Source of the DNA: Brevibacillus brevis
GTDB taxonomy: Bacteria; Bacillota; Bacilli; Brevibacillales; Brevibacillaceae
Length of the DNA stretch: 64,000 bases
Reading direction: 5' to 3'
NCBI RefSeq assembly: GCF_001039275.2
Contig: NZ_CP030117.1
Span: 800,001-864,000, forward strand
The notes under the pieces were generated by a model. That model worked only from the letters and a program-made list of their open reading frames with translations, had not been told where the DNA came from and did no database searches. Positions within the stretch are counted from its first letter, which is position 1, and the number at the start of each line of letters is the position of its first letter. Positions 34,499 to 42,986 of this stretch are shown here, piece after piece. A program made the position numbers and the translations under genes.

Positions 34499-35314
34499 TT
34501 AATTTTTGAATAGAATTTCGCCCACCTGTGTGGAAATGTTGAGCGTTGCATTCCCGGATTGAGCCTCACCCACATATCCATTGAGTTCTTTGGAAACAAC
34601 CGATGTGGTATTTGTTGCTTTTTCAAGATTAACCTGGTTATCGATATTTCCCATTTCTGTTGATAAATTTACATATAGAGGTGCTAATTGATCCGGTAGA
34701 GCGAATTCGACGTTTCCAAGGTTAGTAGATATGTTACTGCTTTCCTTGCCAATTACATCCGTTACGGTGATGTTGCCAGCATTGCTGCTCACATTTAAAT
34801 GTTGGACTGATAATTCTGACTCAATGAATATGTTGCCAACTTCATTATCTATCTCAAGGGATTTGAAGTCTTTATAAGGAAGATGGATCGTTAAGGATGG
34901 CAATGGCTCCGTATTTATGAACTTCTTTTGTTCCTGTTTAAGCATAATCTGTAATGTTCCATCTTGGATCGACGTAGTCACGTTGGTATCCATTCCTTTT
35001 GAATTGCCCTTGGATAATTCCCATTCTGCTTGAGTGATTTGTTTGTCTCCTATGACTTTAACTATGGCAGCGTTACTCTGAATTTTTAGGGAATGAATGT
35101 TAGTTACATCTATTTGAGAAATATCTCCTTTTACTGCATTCGAGACATTCTTCATATCCGATGTTTCTGAATTTGCAATTGTGTTCGTCGGTATAGAAGC
35201 GTTTTGCTGGGACGAACTTTGTGCACTAGTGACGGAGGATTCCTTCGTACATCCAGCGATTCCGATACTGGCAGCGGCCAGGAGAATCATTGCTAACTTC
35301 ATGTTCTTGTTCAA
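34499..35314 (-). CDS. DUF4097-like beta-solenoid lipoprotein
   Basis: 271 residues from a TTG at 35314 with AAAGGAAG upstream; an ATG four codons later is possible. Lipobox IGIAGC with Cys22, then a Ser/Gln/Asn-rich linker. The rest is built of short beta-strand repeats rich in Asn, Ile, Val and Gly (SLKIQSNAAIVKVIG.. LEIDNEVGNIFIES.. LNVSSNAGNITVTD.. ISTNLGNVEFALP.. LSTEMGNIDNQV.. LNISTQVGEILF), the pattern of DUF4097/DUF2807 putative adhesins. It is AT-richer than neighbouring operons and lies between repeat copies D and E. Confidence 0.8.
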   Translation of the reverse strand: MNKNMKLAMILLAAASIGIAGCTKESSVTSAQSSSQQNASIPTNTIANSETSDMKNVSNAVKGDISQIDVTNIHSLKIQSNAAIVKVIGDKQITQAEWELSKGNSKGMDTNVTTSIQDGTLQIMLKQEQKKFINTEPLPSLTIHLPYKDFKSLEIDNEVGNIFIESELSVQHLNVSSNAGNITVTDVIGKESSNISTNLGNVEFALPDQLAPLYVNLSTEMGNIDNQVNLEKATNTTSVVSKELNGYVGEAQSGNATLNISTQVGEILFKN

Positions 35315-35487
35315 ACGTTTATCTTCCTTTCTTCTGCATGCTAAACAGATCATCATTTTAAATTACGTGATCCGTATGTACATTAATCGTACAGTGGTTA
35401 GAAAGATTTGGTAACGGACTCTGGCTTGAATAAGAACTGGACTTAAGTCTAGAAAGAGCCTCCGCCTTTAAACCTAGAGGCACCGTT

Positions 35488-35568
35488 CAACTAACGGGAT
35501 CGATAGCGTAATAAAACAGCGGCGAGTCTAAGACTTTTTTTCAGGTCTTAGGTCGCTGCTGTTTTATT
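35488..35568. repeat. Repeat copy E with long hairpin
   Basis: CAACTAACGGGATCGATAG (from 35489) is followed by a long imperfect hairpin. Its outer arms are AATAAAACAGC (35510-35520) and GCTGTTTTATT (35558-35568), and the inner arms are GTCTAAGAC and GTCTTAG around a T-rich loop. The string GCGAGTCTAAG (35522-35532) also occurs beside copy A (33318-33328). It sits just upstream of a Fur-controlled promoter and may isolate it from read-through. Confidence 0.6.
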
Positions 35569-35591
35569 AAGACTTTGAACACATCTTACCG

Positions 35592-35620
35592 TTGACAAAG
35601 ATAATGATAATCATTATCAT
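35592..35620 (+). promoter_or_regulatory. Promoter with perfect Fur box
   Basis: TTGACA (35592-35597), 17 bases, TATCAT (35615-35620). TGATAATCATTATCA (35605-35619) is a perfect 7-1-7 Fur box and overlaps the -10. Tight iron repression of the following binding protein and permease genes is expected. Confidence 0.88.
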
Positions 35621-35701
35621 AATCAATGGTTGATTGGAAATCATGTCCATCATCCTTTCTCATTCGATGTAACACCCAGAAAAGTAAGGGGGAATTTTTT
35701 C

Positions 35702-36721
35702 ATGCGTCTTATGAAATTACCAGTAATGCTTGTATTTTTGTCTGCGATGCTGTTACTCGCTGCTTGCGGCAATGCAGGGTCAACTGCACAATCTGGTTCC
35801 AACCAAGCTGCTACAGCTCAGCCTGACGCGGCGAAGCCTGCTGAAGAGCAAGTGCGCACAGTGAAGCACATGATGGGAGAGTCGACTATCAAAGGCACTC
35901 CTAAGCGTATCGTTGCATTGGAATGGAGCTCAGCAGAGCATTTGTTGGCTCTTGGTATTCAGCCTGTAGGGATTGCAGATATTCCAAATATGAAAAAATG
36001 GGTGAAGCTCCCTGTGGAGATTGCTCCAGAAGTAGTGGATGTAGGGAGTCGTACTTCACCGAACCTGGAATCGATCATGATGTTGAAGCCAGATTTGATT
36101 ATCGGTATTAAACGAAATGTAGAAGCGAATTACGACGAAATGAGCAAAATTGCCCCAACGATTGCTTTTGATACGAATCCTGCTGAAGGGCAGGGATCAC
36201 AGTATGATCGAATGATCGAGATCTTCAAGCAAATTGCGGATATCACAGGTAAAAATGCAGAAGCCGAAGCCGCTTTGAAAGACCTCGACAAGACTTATGC
36301 AGAAGCAAAAGAAAAGCTGACCAAAGCTGGTGCAGATAAAGTTCCATTCGTCCTCGCAATGGGCTACAGCAGTCAAAATGCAGTAGAATTCCGTTTGTCT
36401 ACGGATAACTCTACAGCAGCAAGCATCTTGATTAACATTGGTCTGACAAATAAGTATAAGCCTAAGAAATTTGAGCAAACAGGAATGACACTGGCAGATG
36501 TGGAGGCACTTCCAGCGTTGCAGGATGCGAATTTCCTCCATATCATTCAAAATGATGACAACGTGATTGAGAATCAATTGAAGAACAACCCGGTTTGGAA
36601 CGGTCTCACTTTTGTGAAAGAAAATCGCGTCTATGCTCTGGGCGGAGATCTGTGGCCGTATGGTGGTACCATGTCTGCAAAGATTCTCGCGAATAAAGTT
36701 GTAGATCTGTTGGCAAAATAA
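35702..36721 (+). CDS. Iron-siderophore ABC transporter, substrate-binding lipoprotein
   Basis: 339 residues. The ATG at 35702 has AAGGGGGA upstream; the open frame before it has no start signal. Lipobox LLLAAC with Cys22. FhuD/YfiY-like binding fold: ESTIKGTPKRIVALEWSSAEHLLALGI, SRTSPNLESIMMLKPDLIIG, and the C-terminal LFLHII-like and RVYALGGDLWPYGG segments. Its stop overlaps the start of the fused FecCD permease (TAATG), so these two make up binding and membrane parts of one importer for a ferric citrate or hydroxamate-type chelate. No ATPase gene is nearby. Confidence 0.93.
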   Translation: MRLMKLPVMLVFLSAMLLLAACGNAGSTAQSGSNQAATAQPDAAKPAEEQVRTVKHMMGESTIKGTPKRIVALEWSSAEHLLALGIQPVGIADIPNMKKWVKLPVEIAPEVVDVGSRTSPNLESIMMLKPDLIIGIKRNVEANYDEMSKIAPTIAFDTNPAEGQGSQYDRMIEIFKQIADITGKNAEAEAALKDLDKTYAEAKEKLTKAGADKVPFVLAMGYSSQNAVEFRLSTDNSTAASILINIGLTNKYKPKKFEQTGMTLADVEALPALQDANFLHIIQNDDNVIENQLKNNPVWNGLTFVKENRVYALGGDLWPYGGTMSAKILANKVVDLLAK

Positions 36722-38802
36722 TGAGTTTAGCCAAACATAAAATGTTTACACGAACTGACATCACTCCAGCCACTTCCTCACAAAGAGGGGGCTGGAGATT
36801 GTTCTTGATGTTAGGGAGTGGACTTGTCGCTCTGTTAGTGCTTACATTTGTCAGTTTGACACAGGGGATGGCAGACATTTCTCTGCGTTCTGTCGTACAG
36901 GCCATTATTGCTCCGCAAGACATTTCTGATCACCATATGATACAAGGTGTCAGGCTTCCAAGAACGGTCATGGGGCTTTTGTCTGGTGCAGCATTGGCTA
37001 TTGCCGGGGCATTGATGCAGACGGTGACACGAAACCCGCTCGCTTCGGAAACGACCTTGGGGGTAAACGCGGGTGCCTATTTCTTCGTGGTGTTCGGGAT
37101 GGTTTTTTGGCCATCATTCTTGCATGAACATCCGCTTCCATTTGCAATGGCGGGTGGAATACTTGCAGCCGTTACCGTATACTTCATGTCTGGCGGGCGC
37201 AAGGGTACGCCAGTGCGTGTGGCATTGTCCGGGATGATTGTCACCTTGGTGTACTCCTCTTTGACGAGTGCCATCATCTTGTTTAATGAAGAAACGACAA
37301 ACGGCATTTTCCTCTGGGGTTCAGGCTCCTTGAAGCAAAATGACTGGTCAGGTGTAGAATTCAGTTGGCCTTGGATTGTAGCTGGGATTTTGGTCAGCTT
37401 TTTCATGGCCAGACAGCTCGATGTACTTAGCCTTAATGAAGAGACGGCGAAATCATTGGGGCAAAAGGTGGCAAAAACACGGCTTTTCACCATGTTTATT
37501 GCGATCTTGGTTACGTGCGTTAGTGTCAGTGTGGTCGGGCCTATCGGTTTCATCGGACTCGTGGCTCCGCATCTGGTGCGATTGTCCGGTATCACGCAGC
37601 ATAGATGGCTGCTGCCGCTATGTGCCATCTGGGGGGCAGCGCTGCTTGTCGCTTCCGATACGATTGCACGTATGTTTATCAATCATTATGGTGAACTCCC
37701 GGCAGGAGCCATCACGGCAGCTATTGGCGGACCATGGCTGATCTGGCTGGCTTTGCGTGTCTCGCGCAGTATGACTGCTGGGACTGGAGGCTCGATGAGT
37801 GTCGGTGGAGCACAACGCAAAGTTTCGTATCCGTTGATTGTGTGCACGCTTGCTGTTCTGCTCGTGGTCGCTTGGATGCTTAGCCTGTCTAGCGGAAACT
37901 TGTACTTGCCGTGGACCGAGATCATCGCCATTTTCATGGGACAAGGAAATGAGATGTACAGTCAATTGGTGTTTGAGCTTCGGATGCCACGACTGTTGAC
38001 AGCGATGTTGGCAGGTGTGGCACTCGCGATCAGCGGAAGTCTCATGCAGAGTGCAGTACGTAATCCGCTTGCAGATCCGCAGATTGTCGGTGTAACAAGC
38101 GGTGCGGGTGTAGGGGCGATTATCGTGCTCCTCGTGTTCCCTCAACTATCGGCTTGGATGCCGCTTGGGGCTGTTGCAGGCGGAATCATCTCTGCTGCGA
38201 TTGTATACGCGGTCTCTTGGAGAAGGGGACTCAATCCAATCATCTTGACGCTAGTAGGTATTGCGGTTTCTGCCGCAGGTGCCGCCCTTATCAATATTTT
38301 GATCGTACATTCTATGATCTTGGCAGCGCCTGCACTCACTTGGCTGGCAGGAAGTACATACGGGCGGGGATGGATGGAAGTAGGCCGACTTTTGCCAACG
38401 ATCCTCGTCTTAGCACCGATCGCGTGGTGGTTAGGACGTCGGGTGGACCTCTTGTCATTTAACGACGAGAGCTCGACTGGATTGGGGTTAAAGGTGCGGA
38501 TGACGAGGTTGTCTGTGGCACTCATTGCCGTGCTGCTCGCTTCAGCAGCAGTTGCCAGTGTCGGAGCTGTAGGGTTTATCGGTCTTCTCGCTCCGCATGC
38601 AGCACGTATGCTTGTTGGACCTCATCATCGCCGTGCGGTCGTCGTCTCAGCCATGCTTGGAGCTGTATTGTTGGCTGCTTCTGATTTGCTGGGGAGGATC
38701 GTCATGATCCCGAAAGATATTCCGGCGGGGGTCGTAGTGGCGTTGCTAGGCGCGCCCTATCTGTTCTTGCTGATGTTCCGTTCGAGTCGTTCCTCACAAT
38801 AG
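36721..38802 (+). CDS. Fused FecCD (FhuB-type) iron-siderophore permease
   Basis: 693 residues, about twice the usual FecCD length. Two homologous halves each carry the family core: GVRLPRTVMGLLSGAALAIAG then MQTVTRNPLA in the first, ELRMPRLLTAMLAGVALAISG then MQSAVRNPLADP in the second. The EAA-like loops GFIGLVAPHLVRL and GFIGLLAPHAARM face the ATPase. About 18-20 helices in total. Such fusions (FhuB of E. coli) replace the usual two-subunit membrane part. The start overlaps the upstream stop by one base. A terminator follows. The ATPase must be encoded elsewhere. Confidence 0.94.
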   Translation: MSLAKHKMFTRTDITPATSSQRGGWRLFLMLGSGLVALLVLTFVSLTQGMADISLRSVVQAIIAPQDISDHHMIQGVRLPRTVMGLLSGAALAIAGALMQTVTRNPLASETTLGVNAGAYFFVVFGMVFWPSFLHEHPLPFAMAGGILAAVTVYFMSGGRKGTPVRVALSGMIVTLVYSSLTSAIILFNEETTNGIFLWGSGSLKQNDWSGVEFSWPWIVAGILVSFFMARQLDVLSLNEETAKSLGQKVAKTRLFTMFIAILVTCVSVSVVGPIGFIGLVAPHLVRLSGITQHRWLLPLCAIWGAALLVASDTIARMFINHYGELPAGAITAAIGGPWLIWLALRVSRSMTAGTGGSMSVGGAQRKVSYPLIVCTLAVLLVVAWMLSLSSGNLYLPWTEIIAIFMGQGNEMYSQLVFELRMPRLLTAMLAGVALAISGSLMQSAVRNPLADPQIVGVTSGAGVGAIIVLLVFPQLSAWMPLGAVAGGIISAAIVYAVSWRRGLNPIILTLVGIAVSAAGAALINILIVHSMILAAPALTWLAGSTYGRGWMEVGRLLPTILVLAPIAWWLGRRVDLLSFNDESSTGLGLKVRMTRLSVALIAVLLASAAVASVGAVGFIGLLAPHAARMLVGPHHRRAVVVSAMLGAVLLAASDLLGRIVMIPKDIPAGVVVALLGAPYLFLLMFRSSRSSQ

Positions 38803-38844
38803 ACAGGCAGGTACTTGCCAAATAGAAAGATCTCCAACATGATG

Positions 38845-38888
38845 AAAGTAGAACAGGCTGATTCTGGCAATCAGCTTGTCTACTTTTT
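38845..38888 (+). terminator. Rho-independent terminator
   Basis: AAAGTAGA-A-CA-G-GCTGATT / AATCAGC-TTG-TCTACTTT stem with a 5-base loop, then TTCTTG, after the permease stop. Confidence 0.88.
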
Positions 38889-38923
38889 CTTGTTATTTCC
38901 GGCGATAGAAGGATGTGAATCTG

Positions 38924-40504
38924 TTGATGATGAATCAAGATTATCCTGGCTTTTTGATGACCGCCTTTCGCAAACAGCGATTGAAAAATTTTCACCTGCG
39001 TCAGGTGGAGGTAAACACCCATGTCCTTTGCTATGTGGTAGAAGGAAGTGCAGAGATTACGGTTGATGGTCAAAAGCAGGTGCTCGACGCCGGTAAGCTC
39101 TTGTTGTTGCGCCCGACGACGAAGATAGAAGAATTGCGGTTCCAATCAGGGCCGTTGCACATATACAGGCTTCATTTCGTGGAAGCAAGACGCGATCAGT
39201 ACGAGAGCGCTCCCGAGAGGAAAGAAGTCAAGGTTTTGACTGTCTCTACTCCCGCCTCATTTCTGACGGTATTGGATGAGCTCTCGCAATTGACACGGAA
39301 GCGGGACTACTCTTCTTTTTTGCGGAGCCAAGCATTGTTCTACGAGCTGCTTGGTGTTGTTCATGTTGAACAGAAAAAGAAAGAAGAAAAGGGTATTGGA
39401 GCGATTGAGGAGACGATCGCCTACATGCAAAAGCACTACCGCGAGCCACTGGAATTGGGGAGCTTGCCCAAACTGGCGGGGTTGACTCCCAGCTCATATT
39501 GCCGTGCTTTCAAACGTGTGACGGGAATGACACCTGGGGAGTATTTGACTGGGTTGCGGATGGACCAGGCCAAGGAGCTGCTTGTCCATTCTGGAGGAAG
39601 TGTGAAGGATGTGGCTCGTAACGTCGGTTATACGGATGAGCTGTATTTTAGTAGACTCTTCAAAAAACGAGAAGGATTGTCGCCGCAAATATATATGAAG
39701 CAAAGTGACCAACGGGTAGTCGTGGTCAGCAAACTATTTTTGCAGGATCATTTTCTTGCGATGGGAATTCAGCCGATTGCTGCCCCCTCCTTCCCGAATT
39801 ACTTTGAAACGAGGACGGGCTTTCCTTCTTATTTGCAGCAAAAACTGCGCGGGACAAAAGCACTGAATGCAGAGCAATTGATCGATCCGAAAGAGATTTT
39901 GACTTTGTCGCCTGATGTGATCGTCAGGATGAATTTTTTCCACAATCGGGAGGCAGGAGACTGGGAGAAAATAAAAGGAACGGTCTCCTTTGACGGCTAT
40001 CCGAACTGGATTGACTACCAAACCAAATTGGCAACGCTCTTCAAGAAAGAGAGTCAGGCAGAGAAAATCATCAAGCACATCGACAAAGTAGAAAAACAAG
40101 CTAGAGATGCACTACTGCCAGTTACACGCACGGGTGAATGGACGATGATTCGCGTCCTTGCAGATGAGGTGCGCCTGTATGGTGTAGAGGGACACGCCCT
40201 CGCTGACTTGTTTTATCACAAGCTTGGATTTGCGCCTGACCCGAATGTGACTCACGCGGCCTATCAACCAAATGCCCTCAACGATCTGATCAAATTGAAC
40301 CCGGAGCGAATCCTCGTGTTCTGGAGTGAACGGGAGCATGTGGCAGCACTGTGGAACAACCCGCTGTGGAGAGACTTGCGTGCAGTGCGGGAAAACAAAG
40401 TGTACCATCCCGCCAATCACGAATGGGACCCATGGGGACCGTTTGGCAGAGAACATACGATTCAAAGGAGCACAGCGTATTTTCTCCAGGTTGCTCAGGG
40501 GTAA
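38924..40504 (+). CDS. AraC regulator fused to a siderophore-binding domain (Btr-like)
   Basis: 526 residues. An N-terminal cupin-like part (about 10-100, CYVVEGSAEITVDGQ) precedes an AraC double HTH at about 165-265 (LELGSLPKLAGLTPSSYCRAFKRVTGM.. VKDVARNVGYTDELYFSRLFKKREG). The C-terminal ~250 residues are a FeuA-like binding-protein domain without signal peptide (QPIAAPSFPNY, QLIDPKEILTLSPDVIVRM, LNPERILVFW). This is the layout of B. subtilis Btr, which senses ferri-bacillibactin inside the cell and activates uptake genes. A TTG at 38924 and ATG at 38927 both fit the AAGGA site; a GTG at 38915 is too close to it. Confidence 0.92.
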   Translation: MMMNQDYPGFLMTAFRKQRLKNFHLRQVEVNTHVLCYVVEGSAEITVDGQKQVLDAGKLLLLRPTTKIEELRFQSGPLHIYRLHFVEARRDQYESAPERKEVKVLTVSTPASFLTVLDELSQLTRKRDYSSFLRSQALFYELLGVVHVEQKKKEEKGIGAIEETIAYMQKHYREPLELGSLPKLAGLTPSSYCRAFKRVTGMTPGEYLTGLRMDQAKELLVHSGGSVKDVARNVGYTDELYFSRLFKKREGLSPQIYMKQSDQRVVVVSKLFLQDHFLAMGIQPIAAPSFPNYFETRTGFPSYLQQKLRGTKALNAEQLIDPKEILTLSPDVIVRMNFFHNREAGDWEKIKGTVSFDGYPNWIDYQTKLATLFKKESQAEKIIKHIDKVEKQARDALLPVTRTGEWTMIRVLADEVRLYGVEGHALADLFYHKLGFAPDPNVTHAAYQPNALNDLIKLNPERILVFWSEREHVAALWNNPLWRDLRAVRENKVYHPANHEWDPWGPFGREHTIQRSTAYFLQVAQG

Positions 40505-40559
40505 TCTGGTCCATGGCAATTAGACAATCACGTCCATAGAAAAGTAAGAGGAGTCTCTA

Positions 40560-40586
40560 TATACTATCAATTGATAATTGTTATCA
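40560..40586 (+). promoter_or_regulatory. -10 element and Fur box upstream of the third binding protein
   Basis: TATACT (40560-40565) is followed by TGATAATTGTTATCA (40572-40586), one mismatch from the Fur consensus. The -35 region is weak, which would fit activation by the AraC-type regulator encoded just upstream. Confidence 0.75.
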
Positions 40587-40621
40587 ATAAGTTGATAAGC
40601 AGAAGTGGGGGCATTCTCGAT

Positions 40622-41641
40622 ATGAAAAGTAAGACCAGTTTACGTACCATGCGCCACATCATGACCAGCTTCTTCGCGCTGTGCTTACTGGTTGTCCTTG
40701 CCGGTTGCGGAGGCAATGCCAACCAAGCTCAACAAGCGCCAGTTGCATCGGGAACGACGACTGAGGCTACTCCAGCACCAGCGGATTCCAATGAAGTGCG
40801 TGAAGTGAAACATGCAATGGGTACCACCCCGATTAAGGGAACACCAGAACGCGTGGTTATTTTAACCAATGAAGGTACGGAAGCTTTGCTAGCACTTGGC
40901 GTCAAGCCAATCGCTGCTGTACAGTCCTGGGATGAAGATCCTTGGTATCCTCACATCAAGGATGAGATGACAGGCGTAGAAGTGTTGGGCTTTGAAGACC
41001 AGCCGAATCTCGAAGCGATTGTAAGCCTGAGTCCTGATTTGATCATCGGAAACAAAGTACGTCATGAAAAGATTTACGATCAACTGTCCAAAATCGCTCC
41101 AACCGTCTTCTCTGAAGAGCTGTCCGGAAGATGGAAAAGCAACTTCACGCTCTATGCAGAAGCACTGAACAAGAAGGCGGAAGGCGAGCAAGTCCTGAAA
41201 GAATTCGACGACCGTGTAGCCGCTGCGAAAGCAAAGCTGGGTCCTAAAGCTTCTACAAAAGTATCCGTAGCGAAATTCTCCAAAAAAGGCGTACAAATCT
41301 ATCAAAAAGATACCTTTAGCGGTGTGCTGCTCGATCAGCTTGGACTCGCACGTCCAGCTTCCCAGGACGTAAACAACTTTGCGGAAATGATCAGCGAAGA
41401 AGGCATGTCCGCTATGGACGGCGACATCCTGTTCTACTGGGTAACGGAGCCAACGAAAGAATCCGCAGACATTGCGAACAACGCGAAAAAATGGATGGAA
41501 AGCCCAGTCTTCCAATCTCTGAATGTGGCGAAGACCAATCAAGTTTACCAAGTAGACGAAACGGTTTGGAACAAAGCAGGCGGCATCAAGGCAGCGAATT
41601 TGCTGCTCGAAGATATCATGAAGCGCCTCGATGTGAAGTAA
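40622..41641 (+). CDS. Iron-siderophore ABC transporter, substrate-binding lipoprotein
   Basis: 339 residues. The ATG at 40622 follows a GGGGGC site; the upstream open frame runs through the Fur box. Lipobox VVLAGC with Cys29. FhuD/YfiY-like fold: GTTPIKGTPERVVILTNEGTEALLALGV, LEAIVSLSPDLIIG, VSKFSKKG-like KFSKKGVQIYQ, and NQVYQVDETVWNKAGG. It is closed by a terminator and has no permease of its own, so it probably docks on the fused permease at 36721. It is the third such lipoprotein in 13 kb. Confidence 0.93.
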   Translation: MKSKTSLRTMRHIMTSFFALCLLVVLAGCGGNANQAQQAPVASGTTTEATPAPADSNEVREVKHAMGTTPIKGTPERVVILTNEGTEALLALGVKPIAAVQSWDEDPWYPHIKDEMTGVEVLGFEDQPNLEAIVSLSPDLIIGNKVRHEKIYDQLSKIAPTVFSEELSGRWKSNFTLYAEALNKKAEGEQVLKEFDDRVAAAKAKLGPKASTKVSVAKFSKKGVQIYQKDTFSGVLLDQLGLARPASQDVNNFAEMISEEGMSAMDGDILFYWVTEPTKESADIANNAKKWMESPVFQSLNVAKTNQVYQVDETVWNKAGGIKAANLLLEDIMKRLDVK

Positions 41642-41663
41642 GAAGAATAAAGAGTCAAAGCCA

Positions 41664-41696
41664 AGGACCTCATCCGAAGTATGGATGGGGTCTTTT
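41664..41696 (+). terminator. Rho-independent terminator
   Basis: GGACC-T-CATCC / GGATG-G-GGTC stem with TTTTT after it. Confidence 0.82.
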
Positions 41697-41730
41697 TACT
41701 AAACCTAAATTTTCCATTCCTTTGTTCAAC

Positions 41731-41746
41731 CATGACATTTGTCATG
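41731..41746 (+). promoter_or_regulatory. Palindrome upstream of des, candidate DesR site
   Basis: CATGACA-TT-TGTCATG, perfect 7-base arms. Downstream is a TACAAT (41792-41797) without a good -35, then the des start at 41865. The place and symmetry fit the binding site of phosphorylated DesR, which activates des at low temperature. This is inferred from the des-desK-desR gene order. Confidence 0.65.
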
Positions 41747-41864
41747 TCCTCGACTTGACGTTTATGACTACAGCGGACAGACTCTATTTTCTACAATAAG
41801 GGTAGAATAAGGCGTACGGCGCATTCCATGTCTCTATGCGCTTTGAACGAGGAGGAAACAATTG

Positions 41865-42923
41865 ATGCATAAAGCCAATATTGCCGAGTTGAAAAAGAAT
41901 GTTGCCCCCTTTGAAAAATCAGACATGAAAAAGAGTATCCGACAGCTAATCAATACACTAGTTCCGCTGATTCTACTCTGGTACGGTGCTTATCTCAGTC
42001 TGTCTGTGTCCTATTGGCTCACGCTGCCTATCGTCATTGTTGCAGCAGGCTTCGTCATCCGTACCTTCATCATTTGCCACGATTGCTGCCACCAATCCTT
42101 TTTCAAAAATCGCCTGGCAAATGACATCGTGGGGACGATTACAGGTGTGATTACCCTTGTTCCGTATGAACAATGGAAAAATAGTCACAATATTCACCAT
42201 GCAACGAGCAGCAACCTCGACAAACGAGGCGTAGGCGATCTGTGGATGTTGACTGTTAATGAATATCTCGAAGCTCCAACCTGGCGAAAAATTGCTTATC
42301 GGTTGTATCGTAATCCGATCGTTATGTTTGGTTTGGGTCCTATTTTTGTCTTTTTGCTTCAATATCGTTTTAATGTAAAGCGAGCTCGCCGCAAAGAGCG
42401 GATGAATACGTATTTGACGAATGTGCTGCTGGTCGGTCTTTATACGCTCTTAATCTGGGCGGTTGGCTGGCAAGCATTCCTGCTGATTCAAGGTCCGATC
42501 TTTTTTGTCTCAGGATTGTTTGGGATTTGGCTGTTTTATGTGCAGCATACGTATGAGGATTCGTACTTTGAGAACGAAGAAGAGTGGAGCTACGTGAAAG
42601 CAGCAGTAGAAGGAAGCTCTTACTACAAGCTGCCGAAGGTGCTGCAATGGATCACAGGCAATATTGGTTTTCACCACGTCCATCACTTAAGCCCACGTGT
42701 ACCGAATTACAACCTGGAAAAAGCACATAACGAGACACCGCCGCTTCAGAAGGCGACAACGATTACACTGGCGGCCAGCGTGCAGTGCCTGCGTTTTCAT
42801 TTATGGGATGAGAGCAACAAGCGTTTTGTGAGCTTCAAAGGCATCAAGCGGTTGGCTGCTGCTCGATCCGAAGCGATCATGGATGCACTTAAAGGCACCC
42901 AAACGAGTTTGGAAGGAAAATAA
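41865..42923 (+). CDS. des: Acyl-lipid desaturase
   Basis: 352 residues. The three histidine clusters of membrane desaturases are present: HDCCH (72-76), HNIHH (108-112) and HHVHH (270-274). Helices flank them at about 30-70, 85-100 and 150-220. The enzyme introduces a double bond into acyl chains of membrane phospholipids, as B. subtilis Des does at the delta-5 position. GAGGAGG lies 9 bases before the ATG at 41865. The genes for DesK and DesR follow, so the operon forms a closed thermosensory circuit. Confidence 0.95.
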   Translation: MHKANIAELKKNVAPFEKSDMKKSIRQLINTLVPLILLWYGAYLSLSVSYWLTLPIVIVAAGFVIRTFIICHDCCHQSFFKNRLANDIVGTITGVITLVPYEQWKNSHNIHHATSSNLDKRGVGDLWMLTVNEYLEAPTWRKIAYRLYRNPIVMFGLGPIFVFLLQYRFNVKRARRKERMNTYLTNVLLVGLYTLLIWAVGWQAFLLIQGPIFFVSGLFGIWLFYVQHTYEDSYFENEEEWSYVKAAVEGSSYYKLPKVLQWITGNIGFHHVHHLSPRVPNYNLEKAHNETPPLQKATTITLAASVQCLRFHLWDESNKRFVSFKGIKRLAAARSEAIMDALKGTQTSLEGK

Positions 42924-42986
42924 GCCTGCCATAAACCTTTGAATTCCGATACACTTGAGAGAGTGGCGAAGAAAAGGTGGGCAAGC

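Larger units (their letters stand above)
35315..35701. other. Intergenic region with repeat and Fur-controlled promoter
   Basis: 387 bases between divergent lipoprotein genes. The left part (35315-35487) shows no clear gene or signal beyond the start region of the minus-strand gene. The right part holds repeat copy E with its hairpin and the Fur-box promoter. Confidence 0.6.

Noticed and set aside
33288-35568. The CTAACGGG repeats as integron attC sites
   Set aside because: No integron integrase is present, the spacing and stem structure do not match attC, and genes between copies lie in both directions.
33288-35568. CRISPR array
   Set aside because: Copies are irregularly spaced, in both orientations, and separated by genes; no cas gene is seen.
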